NCBI GenBank assembly: GCA_965226475.1
Contig: CBDDDJ010000003.1
Coordinates: forward strand, 620,001-684,000
Reading direction: 5' to 3'
Source of the DNA: JASLMY01 sp965226475
GTDB taxonomy: Bacteria > Pseudomonadota > Alphaproteobacteria > GCA-2731375
DNA length: 64,000 bases
The notes under the pieces are model-generated. The model made no database searches, was not told where the DNA came from, and was given only the letters and a program-made list of their open reading frames with translations. The translations under genes were made by a program, and so were the position numbers. Positions 35,747-45,036 of this stretch are shown piece by piece. Position 1 is the stretch's first letter. Every line of letters starts with the position of its first letter.

Positions 35747-36771
35747 GGCTCAATTCGTGAATTGTATGCGTCACCTTGTTACGGCGGCGGCGAGGCAGGC
35801 TCGGTCATTGGCGCCGGGGGCGAGGCCGACGAGGTGGAACCAGCTCAGGTAGTTGTCCAGATAGCGGGTGGCGATGCCGCGGCGGGGACGCAGCAAGTCC
35901 TTCAACCGGCTGTGGCGGCTGTTCACCGTCTGCACATGCAGATCGCCCCGAACCCGTTCCCCCATCGAGCGGTTGAGTGCTTCGTGGCTCACCCCGAGCG
36001 CGGCGGCGCAAGGTGGATAGCTCGCGCCACCGTCGGAGACCAGCAGGGCGTCCTTCGCGACCACCGGGTCGAGAGCAGCCGTGAGCGCCGCCGCGTCGAC
36101 CCTGGGCAGCACCGCGCTCACCGTCGTCCCGCTCCGGTCCGCCGCCATGAGAACCGGCACCTGCTCGCGCGAGAGGCCGCGCTTCTTCGCCTTGCCGCCC
36201 CGCCGCCGTGCCTTGCGTCCCAGCCCGCGCGCGCCCTTCCGGCTCTCCAGGACGTAGGTCTCGTCCGCTTCCACGATCCCCTTGAGCACCTCCGAATCGC
36301 TCCGCGCCGCCGCCAGAAACCGGTGACGCCAGCGGAACGCCGTGCTCACCGCCACGTCGCAGCGCGCCGCCGAGGCCTTCACCGTCTCCCCCTCCGCCAG
36401 CGACGCCCCGAACGACAGCCAGCGTTCCTTGTGGTGCAGGCCCGACAGCGGCGTACCGGTCAGCGCGTTGAAGGTCCTGCCGCAGCCCTTGCACTGGTAG
36501 CGCCGCAGACCCCGCGCCATACCGCGCGAAACCGCCCCTTCGCTCGCGCAGTGCGGACAGCGCCGGGCCTCGTCCACACCAAGCTCGATCGCGGCCTTCG
36601 ATGCCTCGCCTTCGCTCCGGCCCGACAGCACCGCGAGCGCCTCGTGCCGCTGCACGCGCGTCAGCCCGCGCGCCGCCGAAAGCCACACCTGGAAACCCTT
36701 GCCGTCCATGACCCAACCTCCTGACGTTCCGGGCATTCTATCACAAATGCATACGTTTCACGAATTGAGCC
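35747..36771 (-). mobile_element. IS1595-family element, 1025 bp
   Basis: The ends GGCTCAATTCGTGAATTGTA and, inverted, GGCTCAATTCGTGAAACGTA form the terminal repeats. A perfect 8-bp duplication AAAACATT is at 35739-35746 and 36772-36779, the length expected for IS1595. It carries one transposase and no passenger. It is a different member from the element at 4209. Confidence 0.95.
35771..36709 (-). CDS. IS1595-family transposase (intact)
   Basis: I choose ATG 36709 because AGGAGG lies 7 nt upstream. The 312-residue protein has the zinc ribbon (CPHCASEGAVSRG and YQCKGCGRTFN) and the catalytic motifs GIVEADETYVLESRKG, LLVSDGGASYP and VQTVNSRHSRLKDLL, with asparagine at the third position as in the DDNK subgroup. 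It ends at 35771, 24 bp inside the element terminus. Confidence 0.93.
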   Translation of the reverse strand: MDGKGFQVWLSAARGLTRVQRHEALAVLSGRSEGEASKAAIELGVDEARRCPHCASEGAVSRGMARGLRRYQCKGCGRTFNALTGTPLSGLHHKERWLSFGASLAEGETVKASAARCDVAVSTAFRWRHRFLAAARSDSEVLKGIVEADETYVLESRKGARGLGRKARRRGGKAKKRGLSREQVPVLMAADRSGTTVSAVLPRVDAAALTAALDPVVAKDALLVSDGGASYPPCAAALGVSHEALNRSMGERVRGDLHVQTVNSRHSRLKDLLRPRRGIATRYLDNYLSWFHLVGLAPGANDRACLAAAVTR

Positions 36772-36901
36772 AAAACATTTGAACTCTCCCGCGCGCCTGA
36801 TATCCGATTTCGCCACACCCTAGATCAAATGCGCGCGGGATTGAACCGTTCCGGTTCGACCCAAACCGAAACAGTATCGGCTCCAAATTTCGAAAGAATA
36901 G

Positions 36902-38506
36902 GTAACTGCCCAGGTATCTGATTTCGCTGGGGCTGCGGATTGGGTCTCTCGGGGCAGATTTTGTGGGTTTGAGGCGCTGGGGGCCTAGATTTCGTTTGAC
37001 AAGAGATGGTGGGTCGATTCTAAGGATTCGATGGATAGGTATGCTCTCGCCTTTTTGTCGAAAGACGACCTGATCGATGTGGTGCTGGCCCAAGGGTCGC
37101 GGCTCGCCGAGCTCGAACTCCGGCTTGGCGAACTCGAGCGCCAGCTTGGCCTGAACAGCACGAACAGCGGCAAGCCGCCGTCCAGCGATGGATTGAACAA
37201 ACCGCCGGCGGGGAAGAAGAAGCGACGCACCGGGAGCCTTCGCGGAAAATCGGATCGCAAGCCGGGCGGGCAGAAGGGCCACGAGGGCGAGACCCTGCGC
37301 CAAGTCGCCGATCCCGACGCCAGCGTCGATCATTATCCCGAGACGTGCCGGCGGTGTGGTTCGGGATTGACGCCGGATATGACCACCGGCCACGGCGCCC
37401 GTCAGGTTTTCGACCTGCCCGAGCCCCGGCCCCTGGTGGTCACGGAGCATCGGGCGCATCGCTGCCGTTGCGGGCATTGCGGCACGCAAACTCGGGCTTC
37501 CTTTCCCGACGGCGTCACCGGCCCGGTTCAGTACGGCGGTCGGATCGGAGCCATGGTGGTCTACCTGTCGCACTACCAGCTCCTGCCCGAGGACCGCCTG
37601 GCCGCATTGATGAAGGATCTGTTCGGGGCCGGGCTGTCTGCGGCGAGCATCGCGCGGATGGGCCGAAACAGCGCCGAGTCCGTGCAAGGCGTCGTCGGGA
37701 CGATCCGCGAGCTGGTGAAATCGGCGCCGGTCAAGCACATGGACGAGACCGGGTTCCGGGTCGCCGGGCGGGGTCAATGGTTGCACGTCGCGTCCACGGC
37801 GCTGTTGACCTTCTACCGGGTTTCGCCCCGGCGCGGCAGCCTGCTCGGCGGCGTCGGCGGCATCGTCGTCCACGACCACTGGAAGCCGTACTTCACGATG
37901 GAGGGGGTGCGGCACGCGCTGTGCAACGCCCATCACCTGCGCGAGTTGCAAGCCCTGGTCGAGATCGAGAAGGAGGACTGGGCGGGCAAGATGCAGAGAC
38001 TATTGCGCCGCGCCTGCCACGCGGTAAATCTCGCCCGGGAGCGGGGAGTGGCGCTGAAACCAAGCCTCGTCAGCCGCTTCCGACGATGTTGGGACGCCAT
38101 CACGGCCGAGGGCATCGCCTTTCACGAGGCCCAACCTCCTCTCGCGCCCAAACCGGTCGAGGGCAAGGCCAGGCGCCGGGGACGCAAGCCGCGCCGCGTC
38201 GGCCACAACCTTCTCCGGCGCCTTCAGGCTCGCAAGGAAGATGCGCTACGCTTCCTCACCAATTTCGCCGTGCCGTTCACCAACAATCAGGCCGAGCAGG
38301 ACGGGCGCATGATGAAGGTCAAGCAGAAAATCTCCGGCGGCTTCCGCAGCCAGAAAGGCGCCGAAGACTTCGCCACCGTCCGCGGCTTCATCTCGACCGC
38401 CAGAAAACAGGGCTGGAACATCATCCAGGCGCTCATGGAAAATCCCGAAACCCTGATCGCACGTCTCCACGCCGCCTGAAAGGCGGCCACGTACCTGGGC
38501 AGTTAC
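36902..38506 (+). mobile_element. IS66-family element with tnpC only (ISBst12-like group), about 1605 bp
   Basis: Inverted ends GTAACTGCCCAGGTA (36902-36916) and TACCTGGGCAGTTAC (38492-38506) enclose a single transposase. No convincing target duplication is visible beside these ends. Its right end overlaps the stop codon of the degraded STAND gene. The 120 bp before it (36780-36901) hold the former upstream region of the cupin gene and no other feature. Confidence 0.85.
37031..38479 (+). CDS. tnpC: IS66-family transposase TnpC
   Basis: 482 residues. A coiled-coil-like N-terminus (SRLAELELRLGELERQLG) precedes the helix-turn-helix region NSTNSGKPPSSDGLNKPP and a zinc finger (CRRCGSGL, CRCGHCGT). 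Catalytic motifs are VKHMDETGFRV, VVHDHWKPYFT and FTNNQAEQDGRMMKVKQKIS, then GGFRS. Single-gene elements with only TnpC form the ISBst12-like branch. The frame is intact. Confidence 0.94.
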   Translation: MDRYALAFLSKDDLIDVVLAQGSRLAELELRLGELERQLGLNSTNSGKPPSSDGLNKPPAGKKKRRTGSLRGKSDRKPGGQKGHEGETLRQVADPDASVDHYPETCRRCGSGLTPDMTTGHGARQVFDLPEPRPLVVTEHRAHRCRCGHCGTQTRASFPDGVTGPVQYGGRIGAMVVYLSHYQLLPEDRLAALMKDLFGAGLSAASIARMGRNSAESVQGVVGTIRELVKSAPVKHMDETGFRVAGRGQWLHVASTALLTFYRVSPRRGSLLGGVGGIVVHDHWKPYFTMEGVRHALCNAHHLRELQALVEIEKEDWAGKMQRLLRRACHAVNLARERGVALKPSLVSRFRRCWDAITAEGIAFHEAQPPLAPKPVEGKARRRGRKPRRVGHNLLRRLQARKEDALRFLTNFAVPFTNNQAEQDGRMMKVKQKISGGFRSQKGAEDFATVRGFISTARKQGWNIIQALMENPETLIARLHAA

Positions 38507-40817
38507 GTTCGTTCTAATGAAGAACGAAGTAGCCGTTCAATATCATCCTTCTCCTGATTCACGTCAAGTAATCTGGCAAGTTTCAATAGGAACATGATCG
38601 CGAGCTGCGGCCTCACCTGTTCCCCCTTCTCACGTTCGGACAAGGCCACTGCCTTCTGAAGATATCGCTTGGCTTATTCCGCATTTCCATCAGCGCCCTC
38701 CATCGTCGCAAGATTTCCGAGAAGCTTGATATAGCTGCTTATGTTAACGTCGTCTCATTGTGCTTCGTAGATCTTCAAAGCATTTTTATAGCAGTCTTTG
38801 GCCTCCGTAATCTGCGACAGCTTCTCTTTCGTCAACGCGATATAATTCAAGATATCGGCAATCCTAGGGCTGTCTTTCCCGTCAATCTTATGACGTATCT
38901 CCATGTATTTTTCAAACATCTCCAGCGCTTCTTCTGACCGATCAAGAACACGCAGCGACTCACCAAAAGAAAGTAAACAATTAGCAACCTGTGTTCTTTC
39001 GGCGCCTTGGTTGGCCTCCGCGACTTGCAGCGCCTCGCGTTCGAGGGGAAGTGATAGTTGATACAAACCTTTGCCATAGTACAGAACACCCAATGCCACC
39101 ATGAGATTCAAATTCGGCTTGACGTCGTCGTCCCACGCGCGAGCTTGACTAATTCTTCTGCATGCGGCGGGATCTGATCCTAGTCACGCCACGTCCTCGG
39201 ATCCTCCACGGTCTCGTCCGGCGCAAACGCACAAAAATTCTCCCGAACCATGTCCACCCAATTCGGCATCGACTTCCGATCAACAGTTTCACGCAAAATC
39301 CGTTGAACAATTCTATGGATCTGAAAGGAATCGTAGCTTCGCAGAATCAATGAATACTTCGAGAGCATCGCGATAGCATCCCGAACTGGCATTTCGTCGC
39401 TGCGATCGCCCGTTCCCTCTCACCACAAATCCACCAAGCTTGAAAAGTCTTTCTGACTAGCCTCAAAAATCGATATCGGAATGGCCTCAGGCCCGAGGAA
39501 CAACGCGCCCTGAAGCAAGGCCTTCTCGGTGGACACTAACTGCTCAAAAGAGACGAAAAAGGTAGTGGCAATCGTCTTTACAGATCCCAGCTGATGCACA
39601 CTCGTTCCATACTCCAATGCCGAGGAATCGTGGAACTGCAAAACTCTGTCCAGATGGTTCTCAAATATCTCTATATACTCAACGAGCCTAATTTCTTGAT
39701 GCGCTATATAGGCGGCGGAATGAGCAAGAGCGAGCGGCAGGCCGCCCAGGAGAGCCGACAGTCTTTTCGCCACGGATACATCATCATCCCCGGCCCGTCG
39801 AACTCCTTCCGTGGATTCGAGAATAAAGCTCGCCCCCTCCTCCGAGCCAATTACATCCAGTGGCAACTGGAGAATACTGAGGGGCGAGTTACGTATGCGC
39901 GAGGTGATGAGGATGTAGCCATTCCCGAGGCGAGGGATCAATTGCTGAACCGCCCCGGCACCATCCGCCGTATCGATATTGTCGAAAATAATCAACCACC
40001 CGGGATTTCTCTGCAGCCATTGCACGGTAGTGTCGCGTTGGAGTTCTTCCGAAGTGTCTGCAACCTCGCGCAAATCCAAATTTCAGGTTTCGTCAGCGCG
40101 GCCAAGCTCGCGTTCAGTTCTCGACGCGTATTACTCGAGACGAACAGAACGGCGGAATAGTCTTGCAGATGCCTCCATGCATACCCTATCGCCAATCGTG
40201 TCTTTCCAATGCCGCCGAGTCCATGAATCGTTTGAGGCTGGGATATGGCCATCGGCTCCTGCAACTTGAGCGACTCCGATATCCGTTGTATATCAATCTC
40301 TCGCCCCTTGAAGAGATTTAAAAGGGACCGGAACGGCAGATTTCTCGGGACAAAGTGGCGATTCGGTACAGACGAATCCTCCGAAAGAAACCAATCTTGT
40401 AATATTCCGCTTCGGCGAGCTTCGACTAACAACTGGTCGCCGTTCAATAAATCTAATGATATCCCACTTGCCTCCGACTGCCGCTTGAATTTTGCCCTCC
40501 ATATGTTCTCCCGAATACTCAAGACCATTGGCAGGCAAAGGGTCCAGGAGGCCAGCTGGGATACGCCGGAGGATCTCGCCCTTTCGAAGGATCGAGTTAT
40601 CTGAGCCTTTTGCGACTTTCCGATATTGGATTGGTCCTATTCCGATTTCACCCACAAGAATGTCAATTCCGTCGTCGCCGGGACTGGGTCGCACGGCCTG
40701 CACCGTCTCGTCCGAGTGCATTCGACGCAACAATGACTCGCAAGCAGTTTCAAACGCCGCGCGCGCACCCTCTACGCCGCCATGTCGGGCCATGAAATCT
40801 CGCCAATCGTATTCCAT
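38503..40817 (-). pseudogene. STAND-type protein (Mrr-like nuclease, NB-ARC, TPR), heavily degraded
   Basis: Reading from ATG 40817: FMARHGGVEGARAAFETACE and GDDGIDILVGEIGIGP form the start of a PD-(D/E)xK nuclease domain. A frameshift or small deletion near 40620-40632 removes the expected Q-x-K. The next frame continues GKSQKAQITRSFERAR and PMVLSIRENIWRAKFKRQ. NB-ARC motifs follow: IHGLGGIGKTRLAIGYAW (P-loop), GWLIIFDNIDTADG (Walker B) and LPLALAHSAAYIA. A second shift lies near 40080. Stops occur near 39420, 39180, 38757 and 38676, with another shift near 39148. The C-terminus has TPR repeats. Intact relatives are anti-phage STAND NTPases. The AT content is higher than in neighbours. Confidence 0.82.
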
Positions 40818-41077
40818 GACATTTCGATGCTATGTTGCTTTTATCGTTGCTTCAATAGTCATCCTTGCCAACTCCTTTGGAACATATCTCCGCTTTGGGT
40901 CACATCAAGCCCATCGTTCCGCGCATTAAACTGGAAGACTTCCCGACCTGTCAAGCGTGACGCCCGGCGCGCCAAGAACGGCTTGCCGTCGGTATTGAAT
41001 TGTCTCGGAGAAGTTTTCGGAAGCATGAGGCGATTTGTTGCCGACTCGCAATACTCGGCTTCTTCGGCGTTTGCTGA
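40818..41077 (-). other. Unassigned remnant upstream of the STAND gene
   Basis: The minus strand has an open frame (PRQFNTDGKPFLARRASRLT, then GREVFQFNARNDG) that enters from the adjacent IS5 and stops near 40859. It may be the end of a gene cut by the IS5 copy C, but rejoining the flanks across the TGA duplication does not give a clear protein. Not recognised. Confidence 0.3.
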
Positions 41078-42007
41078 GAGTCCGACTCGAAATGAATCGA
41101 GTGTTTTCAGGCTCTTGCGAGACGGCGCGTGAGGAGTTGGATGCTGGCGAGGAAGATCCAGGCCTCGGCGGTCTCGATGGCCGTCTCGAAGTCCTTGGCC
41201 AGCCGCCGGTTTCGATTGAGCCAGGCGAGCGTGCGCTCGACGACCCATCGGCGGGGCAGGAGTTGGAAGCCCTTCACGCCCGCGGGACGGTTGACGATCT
41301 CCAGCGACCAGCGGCCGATCCGCTTCAGTGCGCCCTCGAGCTTGGGCCCGGCATAGGCGCCGTCGGCGAAGACGTGGCGCAGGCGGGGAAAGTGGCGGGG
41401 GATGGCGGCGAACACCGCCGGCGCGCCGTCGCGGTCCTGGATCTCGGCGCCGTGGACCACGACCGCGACCAGCAGGCCGCCGGTGTCGGTGAGGATGTGA
41501 CGCTTGCGGCCCTTGACTTTCTTTCCGGCGTCGAAGCCCCGGATACCGCCGCTTTCCGTGGTTTTTACGCTCTGACTGTCGATGATACCGGCCGACGGGC
41601 CGGCCGCGCGGCCCTCGGCCTCGCGCGCCGCGACCAGCAGTTGCCGGTTGACCTCGGACCAGGTGCCGTCGTCCCGCCAGAGATAAAAGTAGCGCTGCAC
41701 CGTCGAGCGTGGCGGGAAGTCCCGGGGCAGCATGCGCCATGGACAGCCGCTACGCAGTAGGTAGAGGATCGCGTTCACCACCTCGCGCAATGCCGTCGTC
41801 CGAGGCCGTCCCAGCGCTTTGGCGCGAGGCAGCAACGGCTCCAGCACCTTCCATTCTCCATCCGTCAGGTCGCTTGCGTAGCGCAGCAGGTCGCGTTCAT
41901 ACTTCGGGCGAGTGATTTTGGTCCACATGTTGTGTCTCCCTGGTTGCTAAATACAAACAGTGAATCACAACTGACTGAAATCACTCAACTCTTTTCGGGC
42001 CAGACAC
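41078..42007 (-). mobile_element. IS5-family element, 930 bp, copy C
   Basis: Same ends and length as copies A and B. The target duplication is TGA at 41075-41077 and 42008-42010. It has the same orientation as copies A and B, 25 kb away, so recombination between them would delete the intervening DNA. Confidence 0.95.
41107..41928 (-). CDS. IS5-family transposase, copy C (intact)
   Basis: 273 residues, the same sequence as copy A (MWTKITRPKYERDLLRYASD at the start; VFADGAYAGPKL and PRRWVVERTLAWLN in the catalytic part). No defects seen. Confidence 0.95.
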   Translation of the reverse strand: MWTKITRPKYERDLLRYASDLTDGEWKVLEPLLPRAKALGRPRTTALREVVNAILYLLRSGCPWRMLPRDFPPRSTVQRYFYLWRDDGTWSEVNRQLLVAAREAEGRAAGPSAGIIDSQSVKTTESGGIRGFDAGKKVKGRKRHILTDTGGLLVAVVVHGAEIQDRDGAPAVFAAIPRHFPRLRHVFADGAYAGPKLEGALKRIGRWSLEIVNRPAGVKGFQLLPRRWVVERTLAWLNRNRRLAKDFETAIETAEAWIFLASIQLLTRRLARA

Positions 42008-42010
42008 TGA

Positions 42011-42403
42011 GACTTGGCGTCGGCCGGCTGTGGTCGGACAGGATCGGCGAGAGCATGCCACACGCGGTTGCGGCACAGGATCGTGCCTTGGATCATGCCA
42101 GAGGAGTAGGGAAGAGCCGTTGAGGCTTTGCCTGTCCAGCCTACGATAATGGCGCCTGTGCAATCGGCTGATCGTTTGCCCTGGCCCATGGCTGTGGTGC
42201 GGCGTCAGGGATGAACGCAAAGTCGCGAGTGGCTCCGCTAGCTCGAGGCGCTCGACGTCGCCACGCGCGCTGTCCACGCCCTGCCGCCTGCCGTATGTGA
42301 AGACGCCGGTCCGGACTTCGAGGCGCGTCGGCCGGATAGAAAGTCGGCACCGTGAAGCAGGGCTTCCTTGGCCATGCGGCCCGCCTGGCGGTCGCGCGCC
42401 GTC
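42011..42403. other. 393-bp stretch without a supported gene
   Basis: Open frames on the minus strand (for example 42189 to the IS5 edge) lack a clear start signal and known domains. The area is the far side of the IS5 copy C insertion and probably contains decayed sequence. Confidence 0.45.
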
Positions 42404-42682
42404 TCAGTGCAGGCGGAGCTCGAATTTGTGGTGCCGCCAGCGCGCCGGCGCCAGGCGCGCCGAATGGGCCAGGCGGACCGAGTGCAGCGGCCCGTCGAGA
42501 TTCTTCTCCCAGAACTCGAGAAAGTGGTTCAGGGCCGGGTAGTCCGGCGGCAGGTCGTAGTTCTGCCAGATATAGTTTTGCAGCAGCGAGGGATCGTCGG
42601 GCAGGCGATAGATGATCTCCGCCGTGGCGAGGCGCCAGCCCTCGCCGCCGCCGCTCGTGTCGTAGGGAATGCCGGTGAACAT
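42404..42682 (-). CDS. usg: Usg-family protein
   Basis: 92 residues from ATG 42682, with GAGGA about 10 nt upstream; a TTG at 42688 is also in frame. The signature WRLATAEIIYRLPDDPSLLQ, IWQNYDLPPDYPALNHFLEF and LDGPLHSVRLAHS matches the small Usg family found in alphaproteobacteria, often near tryptophan genes. Function unknown. No trp gene is adjacent here. Confidence 0.85.
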   Translation of the reverse strand: MFTGIPYDTSGGGEGWRLATAEIIYRLPDDPSLLQNYIWQNYDLPPDYPALNHFLEFWEKNLDGPLHSVRLAHSARLAPARWRHHKFELRLH

Positions 42683-42812
42683 GTCCAAAGCGTCCTCAGT
42701 GGCCCACGATTACATCAGTCTGCCGTCATCCTCCGGGTCATGACAACCCGGCAGGATTAGAAAATCGTTTAAATACAGATTGTTAGCAGCATAGGCCGGC
42801 GGCTACTGATGG

Positions 42813-43385
42813 TCACTCCGGCGCGCCCTCGCCGCCCCGCGCGTCGTACTTGTTCTCCAGCCAGACGATGGCGATACCGGCCAGCAGGCCGAAAATGTGG
42901 GATTCGAAGGAGATCCAGGGCCGGGTCGGCAGCACGCCGAACAACAGGCCGCCGTAGACCACGACGACGACGACGCCGACCAGGATCTTGAGCGGGCTTC
43001 GCTCCATCACCGCGCGGGTCACCAGGACGCCGAAATAGCCGAAGACCAGGCCGCTGGCCCCGACGTGATAGTTGCCGCGCGCCACCAGCCAGACGGCCAG
43101 GCCGCCCAGCAGGACGATCCCGATCGTCGTCGGCACGAATCGCTTTTCGCCGGTGGTCAGCACCAATCCGCCCAAAACAAGCATCGGCAGGGTGTTGGAG
43201 ATCGCGTGGATCAGGCTGCCGTGGAGGAAGGGGGCCAGGGGGATGCCGATCAGACCCGACACCGTGCGGGGCAGGATCCCCCAATCGACGAGGGCACGGC
43301 CGCTCACCAGATTGACGATCTCGACGACCCAGATCACCACCAGGAAGGCGGCCAGGGGATAGAGTTTGCGTTTCAGGTCTTCCAT
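42813..43385 (-). CDS. Rhomboid-family intramembrane serine protease
   Basis: 190 residues with about six membrane segments. LAPFLHGSLIHAISNTLPML has the conserved H and N; VGASGLVFGYFG is the GxSG motif with the catalytic serine; ISFESHIFGLLAGI has the catalytic histidine. It cleaves membrane proteins within the bilayer. It lies 5 nt after the SDR stop, probably co-transcribed with the SDR genes upstream. Confidence 0.92.
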   Translation of the reverse strand: MEDLKRKLYPLAAFLVVIWVVEIVNLVSGRALVDWGILPRTVSGLIGIPLAPFLHGSLIHAISNTLPMLVLGGLVLTTGEKRFVPTTIGIVLLGGLAVWLVARGNYHVGASGLVFGYFGVLVTRAVMERSPLKILVGVVVVVVYGGLLFGVLPTRPWISFESHIFGLLAGIAIVWLENKYDARGGEGAPE

Positions 43386-43390
43386 GGCGC

Positions 43391-44143
43391 TCAGATCGCC
43401 GTCAGCCCACCGTCGACGACGACATGCGCGCCGCTGGTGAAGCCGGCCGCGTCGGAGGCGAGGAAGGCGATCGTCCGGGCGATGTCCTCCGGCGTGCCAA
43501 GGCGGCGAAGCGGGATCCGCGCCGTGAAGTTCGCCGACCGGCCTTCGGGATCGGGATGCTCGTCCCAGTTGGGGGTCCGTTCGAGCGGTCCCCGGCAGAA
43601 CGCGTTGCAGCGGATGCCGTGGGGGCCGTAGTGCACCGCGATGTGACGGTTGAGGCCCAGAAGCGCGGTCTTCGACGTCATGTAGGAGACGTTCGGCGTC
43701 AGCCCGCCGAGCCCGGTGATCGAGCTGATCAGCACCAGGGCGCCGCCCTCGCCGCGCGCCACCATGTGGGCGAGCGCGTGCTTCGCGGTGCGAACCACGC
43801 CCCTGAGATTGACGTCCTGCGTCAACTCGAACTCGGCGAGGTCGATGGCATGAAGATCGACGTCGGTGTTGTGGCGCTGGATGCCGGCGTTGGCGACCGC
43901 GATGTCGAGCTTGCCGAAATGCTCGACGGCAGCCGCGACGGCAGCCTCGATCTGGGCCTCGTCCGTGACGTCGGCCGCAACCGCCAGCGCCCCGCCGATC
44001 TCCCCCGCCACTTCTTCGATGGCGCTGCCGGCGACGTCCGTCACCACGACCTTCGCGCCCTGCTTCGCCATCAGCCGCGCGCTGGCGGCGCCGATGCAGC
44101 TTCCCGCCCCGGTGATCAGCGCCACCTTGCCGTCGAGGGTCAT
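43391..44143 (-). CDS. SDR-family oxidoreductase
   Basis: 250 residues. LITGAGSCIGAASA binds the nucleotide; VANAGIQRHN, LISSITGLGG and VSYMTSKTALLGLNRH (YxxxK) complete the active site. The cofactor-binding motif has C in place of the usual G (GSCIG). The gene ends 5 nt before the rhomboid gene and begins 8 nt after the next SDR, forming a run of SDR genes. The substrate is unknown. Confidence 0.92.
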   Translation of the reverse strand: MTLDGKVALITGAGSCIGAASARLMAKQGAKVVVTDVAGSAIEEVAGEIGGALAVAADVTDEAQIEAAVAAAVEHFGKLDIAVANAGIQRHNTDVDLHAIDLAEFELTQDVNLRGVVRTAKHALAHMVARGEGGALVLISSITGLGGLTPNVSYMTSKTALLGLNRHIAVHYGPHGIRCNAFCRGPLERTPNWDEHPDPEGRSANFTARIPLRRLGTPEDIARTIAFLASDAAGFTSGAHVVVDGGLTAI

Positions 44144-44150
44144 CGCGGCC

Positions 44151-44909
44151 TCAACGCTGGCCGCCGGAGACGAAGATGGTGTCCGCCGTCATGAAGGGTG
44201 CCGCGTCGGAGCAGGCGAAAAGGACCGTCTCGGCGATCTCCTCCGGCGCCGCCATGCGGCCCATCGGCACCTCGTCGGAGAAAGATCGCAGCAGCTCCGG
44301 CGGGGTCTCGGCGTGGAACGGCGTATCGACCGGCCCGGGCGAGATGGAGAGGCAGCGGATCCCCCGGCCCGCGAACTCGCGTCCGATGCCGTTGGTCATC
44401 ACGTTCACCGCGCCCTTGGCGGAGGCGTAATGCACCGAGTTACCGGGTCCCCCGATCTTGATCGCCAGCGAGGCGATATTGACGATGGTGCCGCCGCCAA
44501 TTTCCAGCATGTGCGGGATGATCGCCTGGGCCGAGTTGAAGGTGCCCTTGACGTTGAGCGCATAGGACCTGTCCCAGAGATCCTCGCTGATCTCGAGAAA
44601 GGGCTTGCGGGCCAGCGCGGCGCCAGCCGAGTTCAGCTCGAAATGGATCCGCCCGAAGGTCTCGATGCCGTGGTTCACCATGGCGTCGACTTCCGCCCGC
44701 TTGGTGACGTCGCACTTGGCATGGGTCGCCAGGCAGCCCATCTGGCGCACCTGGTTGGCGACGCGCTCCGCGGCCTCCTCGTCGATGTCGCCGCAAACGA
44801 CGTTGGCTCCCTCGCGCGCGAAGATCAGCGCCGAGGCCCGGCCGATGCCACTGCCGGCGCCGGTGATCAGGATGGCCTTATCCTCGAAATAATCGGGTGT
44901 TTTAGGCAT
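44151..44909 (-). CDS. SDR-family oxidoreductase, tandem paralogue 1
   Basis: 252 residues starting MPKTPDYFEDKAILITGAGS. NADP-binding GAGSGIGRASAL, the NSAGAAL strand, NIASLAIKIGG and HYASAKGAVNVMTNG (YxxxK) are all present, as is SPGPVDTPFHAETPPELL. Very similar to the gene at 45033, roughly 85% identical by eye, so the pair arose by tandem duplication. Substrate unknown. Confidence 0.93.
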   Translation of the reverse strand: MPKTPDYFEDKAILITGAGSGIGRASALIFAREGANVVCGDIDEEAAERVANQVRQMGCLATHAKCDVTKRAEVDAMVNHGIETFGRIHFELNSAGAALARKPFLEISEDLWDRSYALNVKGTFNSAQAIIPHMLEIGGGTIVNIASLAIKIGGPGNSVHYASAKGAVNVMTNGIGREFAGRGIRCLSISPGPVDTPFHAETPPELLRSFSDEVPMGRMAAPEEIAETVLFACSDAAPFMTADTIFVSGGQR

Positions 44910-44949
44910 TGGCGCGTCCTCCCGTGCTCCTCCGGCCTAAGTGTCCGGC

Positions 44950-45036
44950 CCAAAAGTCGCCGATGGCGACTTTTAACGCCATCACCGGCCGGCGCCCCAC
45001 CACTGTGATCAGCGCGACCTTGCCCTCGAGCCTCAT
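44950..45036 (-). pseudogene. Scar of a deleted SDR gene
   Basis: ATG 45036 overlaps the stop of the SDR at 45033 (ATGA) and opens MRLEGKVALIT, the standard SDR N-terminus, then turns into unrelated sequence (VVGRRPVMALKVAIGD). The rest of the gene is missing before the next start at 44909. It looks like the residue of a third SDR lost by deletion. Confidence 0.45.

Noticed and set aside
36894..38514. 8-bp target duplication for the IS66 element
   Set aside because: The bases next to the inverted ends (AAGAATAG and GTTCGTTC) do not match, so no duplication is claimed.
40859..41740. 293-codon frame running from IS5 copy C into flanking DNA
   Set aside because: It is out of frame with the transposase and only extends past the IS by chance; the part outside was noted separately as an unassigned remnant.
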